A DNA stretch of 7,916 nt from DATMBL01 sp050735975 (GTDB lineage Bacteria > Desulfobacterota > Binatia > UBA9968): contig JBOHVS010000101.1 of NCBI GenBank assembly GCA_050735975.1, forward strand, positions 1 through 7,916. Reading direction: 5' to 3'. Position numbers and translations under genes: made by a program. Below the pieces are notes generated by a model. The model did no database searches and was not told the DNA's origin. It was given only the letters and a program-made list of their open reading frames with translations. Each line of letters starts with the position of its first letter. The first letter of the stretch is position 1. Shown here piece after piece: positions 6,960 to 7,916 of the stretch.

Positions 6960-6988
6960 ACTATAGAGGAGCCGCGCGCGGCGGTCAA
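6960..6988 (-). promoter_or_regulatory. sigma-70-type promoter of ispG-proS-pyrF
   Basis: On the minus strand, TTGACC (6988-6983) and TATAGT (6965-6960) are separated by exactly 17 bp. Each hexamer has five of six consensus bases. Transcription normally starts about 7 bases past the -10 box, which is position 6953, the G of the ispG GTG codon. The spacer holds a perfect 12-bp palindrome, GCCGCGCGCGGC at 6971-6982, which might be a protein site or simply GC-rich spacer. Genomic context supports the call: the gene upstream (jag) ends in a terminator, so the unit needs its own promoter. Confidence 0.7.
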
Positions 6989-6997
6989 CGAAGGCAG

Positions 6998-7155
6998 CAG
7001 GTTGAGGCTGGCGTGCCCGTAAAACAGGTTTAGGTTCAGGCTAAGGTTCAGTCTTAAAGATTGACCCCCGCTAACCCTAAACCCCAACCTGACGCTACGT
7101 CTGGAGGTCCGAAATCAGAGATTCGAAACTTAACCTAAACCTCGACCTGAACCTG
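6998..7155. repeat. degenerate TTNAGG-type hexamer repeats in both orientations
   Basis: Most of the 270-bp space between ispG and jag is noncoding and carries imperfect 6-7-bp units. In plus orientation: CAGGTTGAGG (6998-7007) and CAGGTTTAGGTTCAGG with further units to about 7051. In the opposite orientation: CTAACCCTAAACCCCAACC (7071-7089) and AACCTAAACCT plus CCTGAACCTG (7132-7155). The two sides can pair: 7025-7036 against 7132-7143 matches in 11 of 12 bases, and 7032-7040 against 7146-7154 in 9 of 9. The units look like telomere repeats but are too short and degenerate to argue for that. Function is unknown; simple-repeat drift or a weak hairpin are both possible. Confidence 0.6.
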
Positions 7156-7208
7156 CCTTAGGCGCTCGATGCTCGGAGAGAAATCCGCGCCAGCTGGCTC
7201 GATTGCTT

Positions 7209-7235
7209 AAAACCCGCAGATCCCTACTGCGGGTT
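7209..7235 (-). terminator. intrinsic terminator of jag containing its stop codon
   Basis: Minus strand: a perfect 9-bp stem AACCCGCAG / CTGCGGGTT (7235-7227 and 7219-7211) with a 7-base loop, running into TTTT (two T from the stem, two at 7210-7209). The 5' arm encodes the last three residues of Jag (Asn-Pro-Gln) and the TAG stop lies in the loop. The T run is short, so efficiency may be moderate. On the plus strand the hairpin is not followed by T. Confidence 0.65.
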
Positions 7236-7916
7236 CACCTTCGCCCTTTGCTTCTCGATTGGAGACTCTTTGCGTTCTTTTTTTGTCTTTCGATCTCTTT
7301 CGGGAATGATGACTAGCCGGCGATAAGAACCTTGCCCCAAGCTCTTAGTCGTCAGCCAAGGATCATCCTGCAAAGCGGCGTGAATAATGCGCCGGTCGGC
7401 CGCGCTCAGGGGATCGATGGTGACGGTTTTCCTTTGCCTTTTCGCCTTCTCGCCGAGTCGCAACGCCATGTCCTCAAGGGATTTATGGCGGCGCTCTCGA
7501 TAATTTTCGATATCTACCAGGATATGGGGCCCTTCGCTGGCCTGTCGCTCGCCGGCGATGCGGGTCACAAGATACTGCAAGGCTTCTAAGGTCTGGCCCT
7601 TGCGGCCAATTAACAAACCGCTATCCTCGGCCCTGATTTCCAGGATTATCTCGCCGTTGGCGGTGGTTTTACCATCGATCGAAGCCTCGACCTCCATTAG
7701 CCGCAAGATATCGGCAAGTACGCCCTTCGCCTTCTCGCCAAGCGACCACCCGTCCAGCTGTGATGCCGCGCTTTGCACGACTCCGTTTCCCACCCCTGAA
7801 TCGGATCCGATCACCGATCTTCGTAGGGAGGCGCGGATACGCGCCTTTTGCGCGCCAAAACCCAAAATGCCTTTCTTTCCCTCCGTCAGGATGTCAACGG
7901 TGACCTTCTCCCGATC
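7224..7916 (-). CDS. jag: Jag/KhpB RNA-binding protein (5' end outside window)
   Basis: This is the 3' part of the gene for Jag (KhpB), a cytoplasmic RNA-binding protein usually encoded next to yidC and linked in other bacteria to RNA regulation and cell envelope control. The frame is open to the right edge and gives 230 residues. The first ~30 (EKVTVDILTEGKKGILGFGA) are the end of the Jag_N domain, so its beginning is missing. A short linker leads to a KH domain with GRKG at 104-107, then an R3H domain with the ENYRERRHK helix at 137-145 and the R-x3-H motif at R175-H179. The tail from 206 is highly basic. A TTG at 7865 could be mistaken for a start but lies inside the Jag_N sequence. yidC is expected just beyond the edge. 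Confidence 0.95.
   Translation of the reverse strand, partial: DREKVTVDILTEGKKGILGFGAQKARIRASLRRSVIGSDSGVGNGVVQSAASQLDGWSLGEKAKGVLADILRLMEVEASIDGKTTANGEIILEIRAEDSGLLIGRKGQTLEALQYLVTRIAGERQASEGPHILVDIENYRERRHKSLEDMALRLGEKAKRQRKTVTIDPLSAADRRIIHAALQDDPWLTTKSLGQGSYRRLVIIPERDRKTKKERKESPIEKQRAKVNPQ

Noticed and set aside
7111..7131. Three heptads starting GA (GAAATCA, GAGATTC, GAAACTT)
   Set aside because: The units agree with the first in only about four of seven bases; not distinguishable from chance.
7189..7198. GCCAGCTGGC palindrome downstream of jag
   Set aside because: A perfect 10-bp palindrome with no loop, T run or partner site; a restriction-site-like coincidence is as likely.
7863..7865. 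TTG start codon for jag
   Set aside because: The frame is open upstream to the window edge and encodes the conserved end of the Jag_N domain, so the TTG is an internal leucine codon.

Overview
The window looks like ordinary housekeeping chromosome from a moderately GC-rich, Gram-negative-type bacterium. Gene content fits a deltaproteobacterium or a related uncultured phylum: the non-mevalonate enzyme IspG, a bacterial-type ProRS with an editing insertion, and ispG-proS-pyrF in a row. The taxonomic call is inference from gene order and remembered protein similarity, not from a marker gene. I see no rRNA, tRNA, CRISPR array, insertion sequence, prophage or defence genes.

Layout, left to right. 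At 1-182 (+) lies the C-terminal end of a small membrane protein that runs off the left edge. After a short G-rich spacer comes a minus-strand pair: a PEP mutase/isocitrate lyase-family enzyme (764-1642) followed by a stand-alone MOSC-domain protein (291-764). Their stop and start codons overlap by one base. Upstream of them, also on the minus strand, is an unnamed 151-residue helical protein (1745-2200). It is divergent from thiD (2464-3261, +), with an AT-rich, palindrome-containing spacer between. thiD converges on a minus-strand cluster, ispG (5856-6953) to proS (4086-5813) to pyrF (3328-4083). A 270-bp noncoding stretch with degenerate TTNAGG-type hexamers in both orientations separates ispG from the 3' part of jag/khpB (7224-7916, minus), which runs off the right edge.

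How the genes relate. The ispG-proS-pyrF cluster joins isoprenoid precursor synthesis, prolyl-tRNA charging and the last step of UMP synthesis. It is probably one transcript, from a near-consensus promoter (TTGACC, 17 bp, TATAGT) that would start transcription at the ispG GTG codon itself, implying a leaderless mRNA. jag ends in an intrinsic terminator whose loop contains the stop codon. thiD makes hydroxymethylpyrimidine diphosphate for thiamin and stands alone here, with no visible TPP riboswitch.

I did not find a convincing new multi-gene system. The items most worth a second look are the predicted leaderless ispG promoter, the telomere-like hexamer block, the jag stop-in-terminator arrangement and the unnamed 151-residue protein.
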